From Paraburkholderia domus (GTDB lineage Bacteria > Pseudomonadota > Gammaproteobacteria > Burkholderiales > Burkholderiaceae): a stretch of DNA of 64,000 bases. Where the stretch lies: contig NZ_CAJNAT010000010.1 in NCBI RefSeq assembly GCF_905220705.1, positions 62,001 to 126,000 on the forward strand, written 5' to 3'. Numbering within the stretch: position 1 is the first letter of the stretch; every line of letters begins with the position of its first letter. A model generated the notes under the pieces. That model searched no databases. It was not told the DNA's origin and saw only the letters and a program-made list of their open reading frames with translations. The position numbers and the translations under genes were made by a program. Below, piece after piece: positions 41,442-49,482 of the stretch.

Positions 41442-42347
41442 ATGGACAGCACAACTCTCTCCCAAACGCCCGGTAGCCGGGTCTCCCAGTACATCGCCCT
41501 GACGAAGCCGCGCGTCACGCAGCTCGCTGTGTTCTGCGCAGTCATCGGCATGTTTCTGTCGACACCCGGCATGGTGCCGTGGACCGTCCTGATCGGCGGC
41601 ACCGTCGGCATCTGGCTGCTGGCCGGTGCGGCGTTCGCCATCAATTGCCTGATGGAACAGAAGATCGACGCGAAGATGCGTCGCACTTCATGGCGGCCAT
41701 CCGCGCGCGGCGAAATTACGACCCCGCAAATCCTGCTGTTTTCGGCCGTGCTTGGCGGGCTCGGCATGTGGACGCTCTACACGTTCGCCAATCCGCTGAC
41801 CATGTGGCTCACGCTCGCCACGTTTGTCGGCTATGCAGTCATCTATACGCTGCTGTTGAAGCCCGCCACGCCGCAGAATATCGTGATCGGCGGAGCATCG
41901 GGCGCGATGCCGCCGGCGCTGGGTTGGGCCGCTGTCACCGGTCACGTGCCGGGCGATGCATGGATTCTCGTACTGATCATTTTCGTGTGGACACCGCCGC
42001 ATTTCTGGGCGCTCGCGCTGTATCGCCGCAAAGACTACGAAAATGCCGGCCTGCCGATGCTGCCGAATACGCACGGCGAAAAATACACGCGTCTGCATAT
42101 TCTGCTGTACACCGTGATCCTGTTCGCGGTCACGATGATGCCGTTCATCTCCGGCATGAGCGGCGTGGTGTACCTCGCGGCGGCGGTGTTGCTCGGCGCC
42201 GTGTTCCTCGCGTATGCGTGGAAGATCTATCGGGAATATTCCGACGACCTGGCGCGTAAAACCTTCCGTTACTCGATCGTTTATCTGTCGCTGCTATTCG
42301 CCGCGCTGTTGATCGACCACTATGCGCGCGTCGTGATCGGCGCGTAA
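41442..42347 (+). CDS. ctaB: Protoheme IX farnesyltransferase (CtaB/CyoE)
   Basis: Adds a farnesyl group to heme b to make heme o. 301-residue UbiA-fold membrane enzyme: YIALTKPRVTQLAVFCAVIGMF, the polyprenyl-binding NCLMEQKIDAKMRRTSWRP, and the second Asp-rich region FALALYRRKDYENAGLPMLP. Works directly before CtaA in heme a synthesis. The sco1 start is 5 bases after its stop. Confidence 0.96.
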   Translation: MDSTTLSQTPGSRVSQYIALTKPRVTQLAVFCAVIGMFLSTPGMVPWTVLIGGTVGIWLLAGAAFAINCLMEQKIDAKMRRTSWRPSARGEITTPQILLFSAVLGGLGMWTLYTFANPLTMWLTLATFVGYAVIYTLLLKPATPQNIVIGGASGAMPPALGWAAVTGHVPGDAWILVLIIFVWTPPHFWALALYRRKDYENAGLPMLPNTHGEKYTRLHILLYTVILFAVTMMPFISGMSGVVYLAAAVLLGAVFLAYAWKIYREYSDDLARKTFRYSIVYLSLLFAALLIDHYARVVIGA

Positions 42348-42352
42348 GATCC

Positions 42353-42982
42353 ATGCTTACACAACGCTTTGTGCGCACGGCGCGTGCCGCCGCGCGTGTC
42401 ACCGTGATCGCTTGCGCACTCGGCGGCGCGTTGCTGGTGGCGGGCTGCGGCAAGCAGCCGCCGGCATTCCAGAACCTCGACATCACCGGCAACACTCAAT
42501 TCGGGAGCGACTTCTCGCTGCCCGACACGTCCGGCAAAATCCGTACGATGGCGGATTACAAGGGCAAGGTAGTGGTGCTGTTCTTCGGCTACACGCATTG
42601 CCCGGATGTCTGCCCGACCACGATGGCTGAGCTCTCGCAAGCGCTCCAGCAACTCGGCCCGGAAGACGCGAAGCGTGTGCAGGTGCTGTTCGTCACCGTC
42701 GATCCTGACCGCGATACGCCGGCCCTGCTCGCGCAATACGTGCCGGCGTTCAACCCGACGTTCGTCGGCTTGCGTCCGGCGGACCAGGCGCAACTCACGA
42801 AGATCACGAAAGACTTCCGCGTGTACTACGCGAAAGTGCCAGGCAAGACGCCCGATAGCTACACGATGGACCACACGGCGGCGAGCTACGTGTTCGACCC
42901 GGACGGCAAGCTGCGTCTGTTCGCACGCGACGGCCAGGGTGCCACGCCGTGGGTGCACGATATCAAGCTGCTGCTCGATTGA
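42353..42982 (+). CDS. SCO1/SenC copper chaperone
   Basis: Periplasmic lipoprotein (lipobox LLVAGC, Cys32) of 209 residues that delivers copper to the CuA site or reduces its cysteines. Copper ligands Cys83 and Cys87 in GYTHCPDVCPTTMAEL and His174 in YTMDHTAASYVFDP are all present. Last gene of the ctaA-ctaB-sco unit, immediately downstream of ctaB. Confidence 0.95.
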   Translation: MLTQRFVRTARAAARVTVIACALGGALLVAGCGKQPPAFQNLDITGNTQFGSDFSLPDTSGKIRTMADYKGKVVVLFFGYTHCPDVCPTTMAELSQALQQLGPEDAKRVQVLFVTVDPDRDTPALLAQYVPAFNPTFVGLRPADQAQLTKITKDFRVYYAKVPGKTPDSYTMDHTAASYVFDPDGKLRLFARDGQGATPWVHDIKLLLD

Positions 42983-43048
42983 TGCATTGACGCGGACGGT
43001 CGCGTGCTTTTGCCGCGCGGCCGTATTCATTTTCTTTCGCTGTAATCC

Positions 43049-43339
43049 TCAAGCCGGCATCGGCAAATTCATTCCCGGCGCCAACCGCGTCGCCTTGAAC
43101 TCCGTCACCTCATAACGCGCGAGCTTCTGCTCGGCGAACGGGTCGCTGGCGAGAATCTCATCCAGCTTATCGCGCTCGATGCGCACCGCCAGAATGATGC
43201 CGCCGTCGCGCGGCACCTTCGGCCCGGCGGCCACGAATACTCCTGCTTCGAACTGCTTTGTCAGAAATGCGCGGTGCGCTTCGAGTGCGTCGTCGACGCG
43301 CTCAAGCGATGCGGTGTAAATCAGATTGATGACGTACAT
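43049..43339 (-). CDS. YciI-like protein
   Basis: 96-residue small alpha/beta protein of the YCII/dimeric ferredoxin-like superfamily: MYVINLIYTASLERVDDALEAHRAFL, GVFVAAGPKVPRDGGIILAV and a DPFAEQKLARYEVTEF end. The enzymatic role in this family is mostly unknown. The frame extends 35 codons upstream but ATG 43339 begins the conserved strand. Confidence 0.82.
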   Translation of the reverse strand: MYVINLIYTASLERVDDALEAHRAFLTKQFEAGVFVAAGPKVPRDGGIILAVRIERDKLDEILASDPFAEQKLARYEVTEFKATRLAPGMNLPMPA

Positions 43340-43479
43340 GAGCCTTCTCGTAAGCGATTGAATGGTCCCGCCTGAATCCGCGGGCATGGGCCTCCGATTA
43401 TCTGTCAGCGGACGATTCGTTGCGTACAGCCAACCTCGGCTCATCTCTCTCCCTTGTCATTGCTTCCTTACAGGTTGCC

Positions 43480-43507
43480 TCAAGTCGAACGGCTGCCATG
43501 CCGATAT
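43480..43507 (+). promoter_or_regulatory. Possible sigma-28 (FliA) promoter of the chemoreceptor gene
   Basis: GCCGATAT at 43500-43507 matches 7 of 8 bases of the FliA -10 element; TCAAGTCG 12 bases upstream is a weak -35. FliA control of chemoreceptor genes is common. The site lies inside a TTGCCTCA...TGAGGCAA inverted repeat. Confidence 0.35.
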
Positions 43508-43617
43508 ACCTGAGGCAATCGTTTGCGCGTTAGACATGTAAGCACGTTCGCGAGCCGCGAGCGGATTGCAACTCAGACCGCAAACTGAATACGAATCACA
43601 CGAGAGAGATCACAACA

Positions 43618-45183
43618 ATGAGCAGGATGAGTTTGAATCGCAAACTATGGCTGTCGCTCGCGCTCGTCTGGCTGGGGCTGCTTGGCGTCGGGCTGTGGAG
43701 CGCGGTCGAAACGCGCAGCACGATGCTGGCCGAGCGCAAGGCGGGCATGGTGAACCTTGTCGGCGCGGCACAGGGCGTCGTGAACGGCTACTACGCGCTC
43801 TCGCAGGGCGGCAAGATGAGCGAGGCCGACGCACAGCGCGAAGCGCTCGCGCGTCTTGCGACGATGCGCTACGGTGAATCCGGCTATCTGTTCGTGATGG
43901 ACTCGAAGCCTGTCGTGCTGATGCACCCGACGCTGCCGCAAATGACCGGCAAACCCGTCGGCGATTTCAAGGACCCGGACGGCAAGCTGCTGTATGTGAC
44001 GATCGTTGACGCGGCCAAGGCGACCGGCCGCGGCTTCGCGGAGTATCGCGGACGCTTGCCGCACAGCGAAACCGCGGTGCCGAAGATCAGCTACGTGGTG
44101 CGTTTCGCGCCATGGGACTGGAACATTACGAGCGGCGTGTTCATCAAGGACATCGACACGGTCTACTACGAAACGTTGCTTGGCCACCTGCTTGTCGTGC
44201 TGGTCATCGGTGCGATCATTTCACTGGCGATGGTGCTGATCATTCGCAATGTGCGCGCGAGTCTTGGCGGCGGGCCGGACCAGGCGGCGCGATTGGCTGC
44301 GAGCATCGCCAAGGGCGATCTCACCCAGATCGTCGACGTTCGCCCGCAAGACAAGACCAGCATGATGGCGGCCATGCACGACATGCAGAACCGTTTGCAA
44401 CGGACCATCAGCGAGATCCGCCACTCGGCAGAATCGATCGCCTCGGCAACGCAGCAGATCGCCGCTGGCAACGGCGATCTGTCGCAACGCACCGAGCAGC
44501 AGGCAGCCTCGCTGCAGGAGACGGCGGCGAGCATGGAAGAGCTCACCGCGACGGTCAAGCAGAACGCGGACAACGCGCGTCAGGCGAGTGGCCTCGCACA
44601 CAACGCGTCGGACATTGCGATGCGCGGCAACGACGTGGTGAGCCGCGTTGTCGGCACGATGGGCGAAATCAACGACAGCTCGCGGCAGATCGCCGACATC
44701 ATCGGTGTGATCGAAGGCATCGCTTTCCAGACCAATATTCTGGCGCTGAACGCGGCGGTCGAAGCGGCGCGGGCCGGCGAGCAAGGCCGGGGTTTTGCGG
44801 TCGTCGCCGGGGAAGTGCGCAGTCTCGCGCAGCGCTCGGGCACGGCGGCCAAGGAGATCAAGCAGTTGATCGGCGCGTCGGTGGAGCGCGTGCAAAACGG
44901 TTCGACACTGGTCCAGCAGGCAGGCACGACGATGGGCGAAATTTTGCAAGCGGTGCAGCGCGTCACGGACATCATGGGCGAGATCGCGGCGGCGTCCGAG
45001 GAGCAGAGCAGCGGCATTTCTCAGGTGGGCCGCGCGGTCACGCAGATGGACGAAGTGACGCAGCAGAACGCGGCGCTGGTGGAGCAGGCTGCGGCTGCGG
45101 CGGCTTCGTTGCAGGATCAGGCAGGGCGTTTGCGCGACACCGTGAGTGCGTTTCGCGTGAGCGGCGCTGCGCAAGGCGCATAA
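43618..45183 (+). CDS. Methyl-accepting chemotaxis protein (Cache type)
   Basis: Chemoreceptor of 521 residues. N-terminal helix (LWLSLALVWLGLLGVGLWSA), periplasmic single-Cache domain (about 35-185; YGESGYLFVMDSKPVVLMHP, PWDWNITSGVFIKDID), second helix (LLVVLVIGAIISLAMVLII), HAMP region, and a signalling domain with the conserved hairpin tip IIGVIEGIAFQTNILALNAAVEAARAGEQGRGFAVVA (shown in part as GIAFQTNILALNAAVEAARA). Small-ligand specificity cannot be read. No che genes are nearby. Confidence 0.94.
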   Translation: MSRMSLNRKLWLSLALVWLGLLGVGLWSAVETRSTMLAERKAGMVNLVGAAQGVVNGYYALSQGGKMSEADAQREALARLATMRYGESGYLFVMDSKPVVLMHPTLPQMTGKPVGDFKDPDGKLLYVTIVDAAKATGRGFAEYRGRLPHSETAVPKISYVVRFAPWDWNITSGVFIKDIDTVYYETLLGHLLVVLVIGAIISLAMVLIIRNVRASLGGGPDQAARLAASIAKGDLTQIVDVRPQDKTSMMAAMHDMQNRLQRTISEIRHSAESIASATQQIAAGNGDLSQRTEQQAASLQETAASMEELTATVKQNADNARQASGLAHNASDIAMRGNDVVSRVVGTMGEINDSSRQIADIIGVIEGIAFQTNILALNAAVEAARAGEQGRGFAVVAGEVRSLAQRSGTAAKEIKQLIGASVERVQNGSTLVQQAGTTMGEILQAVQRVTDIMGEIAAASEEQSSGISQVGRAVTQMDEVTQQNAALVEQAAAAAASLQDQAGRLRDTVSAFRVSGAAQGA

Positions 45184-45331
45184 CGATATGCGATCGTGAT
45201 ATTTCCCATCTCGCCGGGCATATGAGACCATTTGCGGTCCAGTTGGCGGCGCGCGGCCATTAGCACTCAACCGCAAGGCTGCCGCCAGCTTTCACCCGAA
45301 TCTGACATCGATCAGAAAAAGCGAGAATCAC

Positions 45332-46144
45332 ATGCAGCGCAGAAACATCCTCAAAGCCCTCTCGGCAGTCGTCACCAGCGCGGCGATCGTCACCAGCGTC
45401 GGCGCGCACGCCGACGACAAGGTCATCAAGGTCGGCACCATCGGCGGTCCGGACGCGCAAATCTGGGAAGTTGTCACGAAAGTGGCGAAGCGCGAAGGCC
45501 TGAATGTGAAGGTCGTCGAATTCAACGACTACGTGCAGCCGAACGCGGCCCTCGACGCGGGCGACCTCGACGCCAACAGCTTCCAGCACCAGCCGTACCT
45601 CGACAGCCAGGTCAAGCAACGCGGCTACAAGATCGTCAATGCAGGCCTGACGTACATCTCGCCGCTCGGAATCTATTCGAAGAAGCTGAAGTCGCTGAAG
45701 GATCTGGCGCAGGGCGCAAAGATCTCGGTGCCGAATGACCCGTCGAACGAAACCCGCGCGCTGCTGCTGTTGCAGGCGCAAGGCGTGATCAAGCTGAAGA
45801 CCGGCGCGGGCACGAACGGCAATAACGCAACGCCGCTCGACGTCGCCGAGAATCCGAAGAAGATCAAACTGGTCGAGCTCGACGCCGCACAACTGCCGCG
45901 CTCCCTGTCGGATGTCGACGCTGCGGCGATCAACACGAACTTCGCGCTGGCTGCCGGTCTGCAGCCGACCAAAGACGCGATCGCGCTCGAAGACATCCAC
46001 AGCCCCTACGCGAACCTGATCGCCGTGCGCGCGCAGGACAAGGACAAGCCGTGGGTCAAGAAGCTGGTCGCGGCTTACCAGTCGGAAGACGTGCGCCAGT
46101 TCATCAAGACGCAGTTCAAGGGTTCGGTGGTGCCGTCGTTCTAA
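45332..46144 (+). CDS. MetQ/NlpA-family substrate-binding protein
   Basis: 270-residue periplasmic receptor of the methionine-type ABC importer family. VIKVGTIGGPDAQIWEVV, NAALDAGDLDANSFQHQPYL and ISVPNDPSNETRALLLLQ are family hallmarks. The N-terminus (MQRRNILKALSAVVTSAAIV...GAHA-DD) is a cleavable signal peptide with no lipobox Cys, unlike most MetQ proteins. No metN or metI is adjacent, so its transporter must be encoded elsewhere. Methionine as ligand is inferred from the family. Confidence 0.88.
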   Translation: MQRRNILKALSAVVTSAAIVTSVGAHADDKVIKVGTIGGPDAQIWEVVTKVAKREGLNVKVVEFNDYVQPNAALDAGDLDANSFQHQPYLDSQVKQRGYKIVNAGLTYISPLGIYSKKLKSLKDLAQGAKISVPNDPSNETRALLLLQAQGVIKLKTGAGTNGNNATPLDVAENPKKIKLVELDAAQLPRSLSDVDAAAINTNFALAAGLQPTKDAIALEDIHSPYANLIAVRAQDKDKPWVKKLVAAYQSEDVRQFIKTQFKGSVVPSF

Positions 46145-46177
46145 GCGACCGCTTTCAACCTGAACCGCAAAACAGAA

Positions 46178-46208
46178 ACGCCACGGTTGCAAGCCGTGGC
46201 GTTTTTTT
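46178..46208 (+). terminator. Rho-independent terminator after metQ-like gene
   Basis: ACGCCACGG-TTGCAAG-CCGTGGCGT hairpin followed by six Ts. Confidence 0.88.
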
Positions 46209-46233
46209 ATGCTTCACGCATTCGTTGACGGGA

Positions 46234-47160
46234 CTACAACGCCAACTCCCATCGCTCGATCGTCAGATCCTTGCCGAAGCGCCGCTCCGCCGATGTAGCC
46301 GCGAGCTGGAAGCCGGCGCGTTCGCATAGCCGCCGTGGCTCCTGAAGCGTGCTGGCAGTGGTCAGCGTGAGCCTGGTGTACCCCGTGCGCCGGGCGAACC
46401 GCACGCATTCGCTCATCAATTGCGTGCCGATGCCAAGACGCTGTACGTCCGGTTCGACCCACAAAAGCCGCACGCCTGCCACGGTCGTCGAAACTCCGAC
46501 GATGCACACCGAGCCGACCACCATGCCTTCCTGATCGGCAACCCAGCACATCTCGCGCACTCGATCGTTGCGTTGCGAATAATCGGCGACGACGCGCGCG
46601 AGCAAGCCTTCGAACGATTGATCCCAGCCATATTGCGCGGCGAACCACTGCGCCTGCCGATGCACGAGCCAGCCGCAGTCGCCCGCACGAGGCTGCCGAA
46701 GGATCACGAGTTCGTGGCGCGGCTTGCTGTCGAGCAACCGCTCGATCACCTTCATCGAGGCGATCAAGTGTTCCTGGGAGAGTGGCGCGAGGCCGTTCAG
46801 CAGCGCCGATACTTCTTCAATGGCCGCCGTATCGAGCGGCGCGTAGGCCGCGTGACCGTTGTCGGTGAGGGCGATCAGCGACTGACGCGCGTCCGAGTCG
46901 GAAGGGCGTCGCGTAATCAGATTGCGTCGTTCGAAGCTGGTCAGAAGGCGGCTGAGGTAGCCGCTGTCGAGGCCGAGGCTGCGTCCGAGCACGGAGGCCG
47001 TCTGCGCGCGTCCGCGGGACAGTTCATGCAGAACGCGTACTTCCGTCAGCGAGAAGGCGCTCTTTGCCAAATGCTCATGCAGTGCGCCAATGTGCTGGGT
47101 ATAGAAGCGGTTGAAATGGCGGACGGCCTGAGCGCGTCGCAGCGCCTCGGAATCTGTCAA
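46234..47160 (-). CDS. MarR-GNAT fusion: HTH regulator with acetyltransferase domain
   Basis: 308 residues. The N-terminal half (about 1-145) is a MarR winged helix (SAFSLTEVRVLHELSRG, LDSGYLSRLLTSFERRNLITR, RQSLIALTDNGHAAY). The C-terminal half is a GNAT acetyltransferase (MVVGSVCIVG, LLWVEPDVQRLGIGTQLMSECVRFAR with the acetyl-CoA loop, LCERAGFQLAA). The start is a TTG at 47160 with GGGGAG about 8 bases upstream. Ligand, acetyl acceptor and target genes are unknown. Two-domain proteins of this sort are widespread. Confidence 0.88.
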   Translation of the reverse strand: MTDSEALRRAQAVRHFNRFYTQHIGALHEHLAKSAFSLTEVRVLHELSRGRAQTASVLGRSLGLDSGYLSRLLTSFERRNLITRRPSDSDARQSLIALTDNGHAAYAPLDTAAIEEVSALLNGLAPLSQEHLIASMKVIERLLDSKPRHELVILRQPRAGDCGWLVHRQAQWFAAQYGWDQSFEGLLARVVADYSQRNDRVREMCWVADQEGMVVGSVCIVGVSTTVAGVRLLWVEPDVQRLGIGTQLMSECVRFARRTGYTRLTLTTASTLQEPRRLCERAGFQLAATSAERRFGKDLTIERWELAL

Positions 47161-47436
47161 ATGCGGCTCCCCGGGGAATTTTTATGGCTTGCTACACAGC
47201 ACTATATTGGAACGGAACCCATTAAAAAAGCCGTGTGGCTAAGCGGGATATCGAAGTGGTATCGGAAAGGTATCGATTTCCGGGCTTCCTGCTAGCCAGC
47301 AAGAGAACCAATATGGACCACGCTTGCACGGTCCCGTGTCTCGAATACGGGTAAATCCCGATCCCTGTAAACCGCTCTCCAGCGCCCCTGGATTGCCTTC
47401 AGAGGCTTATCCAGCAAGGCTTTCCGCCAGTCCATA

Positions 47437-47474
47437 CCAACATAATACCAGTCTGTTGACTGGTATTATGTTGG
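47437..47474. promoter_or_regulatory. 38-bp perfect palindrome, operator of the GlcNAc operon
   Basis: Left arm CCAACATAATACCAGTC, four-base centre TGTT, right arm GACTGGTATTATGTTGG: 17 of 17 bases complementary. The inner ATACCAGT...ACTGGTAT resembles GntR/HutC-type operators such as the DasR/NagR group. It covers the -35 box of the promoter for the GntR gene, so autorepression is likely. Confidence 0.8.
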
Positions 47475-47483
47475 TTATATAAT
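47456..47483 (+). promoter_or_regulatory. Sigma-70 promoter of the GlcNAc operon
   Basis: TTGACT at 47456-47461, 16-base spacer, perfect TATAAT at 47478-47483. The -35 box and most of the spacer lie inside the palindromic operator. Confidence 0.8.
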
Positions 47484-47533
47484 GGGCTCTCATTTTCGTA
47501 GGCCGCACTCTTCAAGACGACCGCCGGAGCCCC

Positions 47534-48268
47534 ATGGAAACTCGCTGGTCCGCACTGATGCCTGACGCCCGCAACGTCACGCCGCTCTATTTGCAGCTCG
47601 CGCGCAATCTGGCGACGGCGATCCACTGTGGCGTGTGGTCGGCGGGTGAAGCGCTGCCTTCGGAGCGCACGCTCTCGGATGCGATCGGTGTGTCGCGCAT
47701 CACCGCGCGCAAGGCGATCGAACTGCTGGTCGAGCAAGGCTTGATCCGGCGGGCGCGGGGCGCGGGCAGCTTCATTACGCCGCGCGTCGAAGACCCGCTG
47801 TCGCGGCTCACCGGTTTCACGAAGAAGATGCAGCAACGCGGTTTCCGGCCGGACTCGGTGTGGCTTGAGCGCGATATCCGCGCCGCCAACCGTGATGAGC
47901 TGGTGCACCTCGGCCTGTCGCCCGGTGCGGCGGTAGCGAGTCTGCGGCGCCTGCGGCGCGCGGACGGCATCGTGATGGCGGTCGAGCATTCGGCACTGCC
48001 CGCGGCGATCGTGCCCGACCCGCTTGCCATCGGCGTGTCGCTTTACAGCTATCTCGAACAACGCGGCGCTGCTGTCGTGCGCGCCTTGCAGCACTTTCGC
48101 GCGGTCAATGCTTCGAGCGAGATCGCCTCGTTGATGGATATCGAACCGCGCTCGGCGCTGCTGGTCATTACCCGTATCGGGTATAGCGCGGACCAGCGTG
48201 CGATCGAATTGACCGACACCTATTGCCGCGACGATTACTACGACTTTGTCGCTGAATTGCGCACCTGA
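47534..48268 (+). CDS. nagR: GntR/HutC-family regulator of N-acetylglucosamine use
   Basis: 244 residues: N-terminal GntR winged helix (LYLQLARNLATAIHCGVW, ALPSERTLSDAIGVSRITARKAIELL, GLIRRARGAGSFI) and a C-terminal UTRA ligand domain (LVHLGLSPGAAVASLRRLRR, ALLVITRIGYSADQRAIELT). NagR/DasR-type proteins bind GlcNAc-6-phosphate or glucosamine-6-phosphate and leave their operators. First gene of an operon with nagA, a deaminase and PTS genes, behind a palindromic operator. The symbol is given by function and context. Confidence 0.85.
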   Translation: METRWSALMPDARNVTPLYLQLARNLATAIHCGVWSAGEALPSERTLSDAIGVSRITARKAIELLVEQGLIRRARGAGSFITPRVEDPLSRLTGFTKKMQQRGFRPDSVWLERDIRAANRDELVHLGLSPGAAVASLRRLRRADGIVMAVEHSALPAAIVPDPLAIGVSLYSYLEQRGAAVVRALQHFRAVNASSEIASLMDIEPRSALLVITRIGYSADQRAIELTDTYCRDDYYDFVAELRT

Positions 48269-48378
48269 TTGGCGTGCTTGATTTGCGCACCGGCGCAGGC
48301 CACGCGGGCCGCCGCCACGTGCGGCGCCATCGAGCGAAATTCAGCCACACCCCGCATTACGCCTCACCAGAGAGACTC

Positions 48379-49482
48379 ATGCTGACCGGAAACATACTCA
48401 CCACCGATGGGTGGATTCACGGCACGCTCGAATACGAAAACGGCCGTATCACGGCGCTGACAGGCGAACGCGTCGATCCGTCGAAGAACGACGCGCCGTA
48501 CATCCTGCCCGGCTTCATCGATCTGCACGTGCACGGCGGTGGTGGCTCCGACGTGATGGAAGGTGGCGACGCGATCGAAACCATCACCCGCACGCATGCG
48601 CGCTACGGCACGACCAGCCTGCTCGCCACCACGATGACCGCGCCGCGCGACGAGCTGATGAGTGTCGTCGCGGGTCTGGGCAACAACGCGCGCATTCGCA
48701 CGCCAGGCGGCGCGCGCGTGCTCGGCGTCCATCTGGAAGGTCCGTACATCAATCCCGGCAAGCTCGGCGCGCAACCCGACGCAGCCGTGTCGGCCGTGAT
48801 GGACGAAGTGCTGAAGTATCTGTCGATCGCGCCGATCCGCGTGGTCACGCTGGCGCCGGAAATCGCCGGCCATATGGAGATCATCTCCGAGATGGCGGCG
48901 CGTGGCGTGCGCGTGCAGCTCGGGCATTCGCTCGGCACCTACGACGACGCCGTCGCCGCGCTCAAGCACGGCGCGTGCGGCTTCACGCATCTGTTCAACG
49001 CGATGTCGCCGTTGCATCACCGCAATCCTGGCCTCGTCGGCGCCGCGCTCGCGCACGCCGAATTCGCCGAAATCATTCCCGACTTGCTGCACGTCCATCC
49101 GGGCGCGATCCGCGCCGCGCTGCGCGCGATTCCGCGTCTCTACGTGGTGACGGACAGCACCTCGGCTACCGGCATGCCCGACGGCGAATACCGCCTCGGC
49201 AGCCAGCACGTGACGAAGTGCCTCGGCGGTGTACGTCTCGCCGACGGCACGCTCGCTGGCAGCACGCTGACGATGGATCAGGCGCTGCGCAATCTCGTCT
49301 CGATCGGCTTGCCGATCGCCGATGTTTCAAACCGTTTGTCGCGCTACGCCGCCGACTACCTCGGCATCGAAGACCGCGGCCACATCGCACGCGGCGCGTG
49401 GGCCGATGTGGTCGTGTTCGATCGTGAACTGGCGTTGACCGCGACTTACGTCGAAGGAGAATCAATTGTCGAATATGCTTAA
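48379..49482 (+). CDS. nagA: N-acetylglucosamine-6-phosphate deacetylase
   Basis: Removes the acetyl group from GlcNAc-6-phosphate to give glucosamine-6-phosphate. 367-residue amidohydrolase barrel: PGFIDLHVHGGGGSDVMEG with the metal site, LGVHLEGPYINPGKLGAQ, LGHSLGTYDDAVAALKHGACGFTHLFNAMSP (quoted in part as FTHLFNAMSPLHHRNPG) with metal His, and the catalytic Asp in LYVVTDSTSATGMPDG. ATG 48379 has AGAGAG upstream; the upstream extension of the frame is not used. Overlaps the next gene by 17 bases. Confidence 0.94.
   Translation: MLTGNILTTDGWIHGTLEYENGRITALTGERVDPSKNDAPYILPGFIDLHVHGGGGSDVMEGGDAIETITRTHARYGTTSLLATTMTAPRDELMSVVAGLGNNARIRTPGGARVLGVHLEGPYINPGKLGAQPDAAVSAVMDEVLKYLSIAPIRVVTLAPEIAGHMEIISEMAARGVRVQLGHSLGTYDDAVAALKHGACGFTHLFNAMSPLHHRNPGLVGAALAHAEFAEIIPDLLHVHPGAIRAALRAIPRLYVVTDSTSATGMPDGEYRLGSQHVTKCLGGVRLADGTLAGSTLTMDQALRNLVSIGLPIADVSNRLSRYAADYLGIEDRGHIARGAWADVVVFDRELALTATYVEGESIVEYA

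Larger units (their letters stand above)
47161..47533. other. Divergent region between MarR-GNAT gene and nag regulator
   Basis: A 373-bp gap without a gene. The right end holds the nag palindrome and promoter. The left part is AT-rich near the MarR-GNAT start and has two GGTATCG repeats (about 47257 and 47268) of unknown meaning. Confidence 0.5.

Noticed and set aside
45184..45331. Possible S-adenosylmethionine riboswitch before the MetQ-like gene.
   Set aside because: The leader is short and no conserved riboswitch core or terminator stem is visible.
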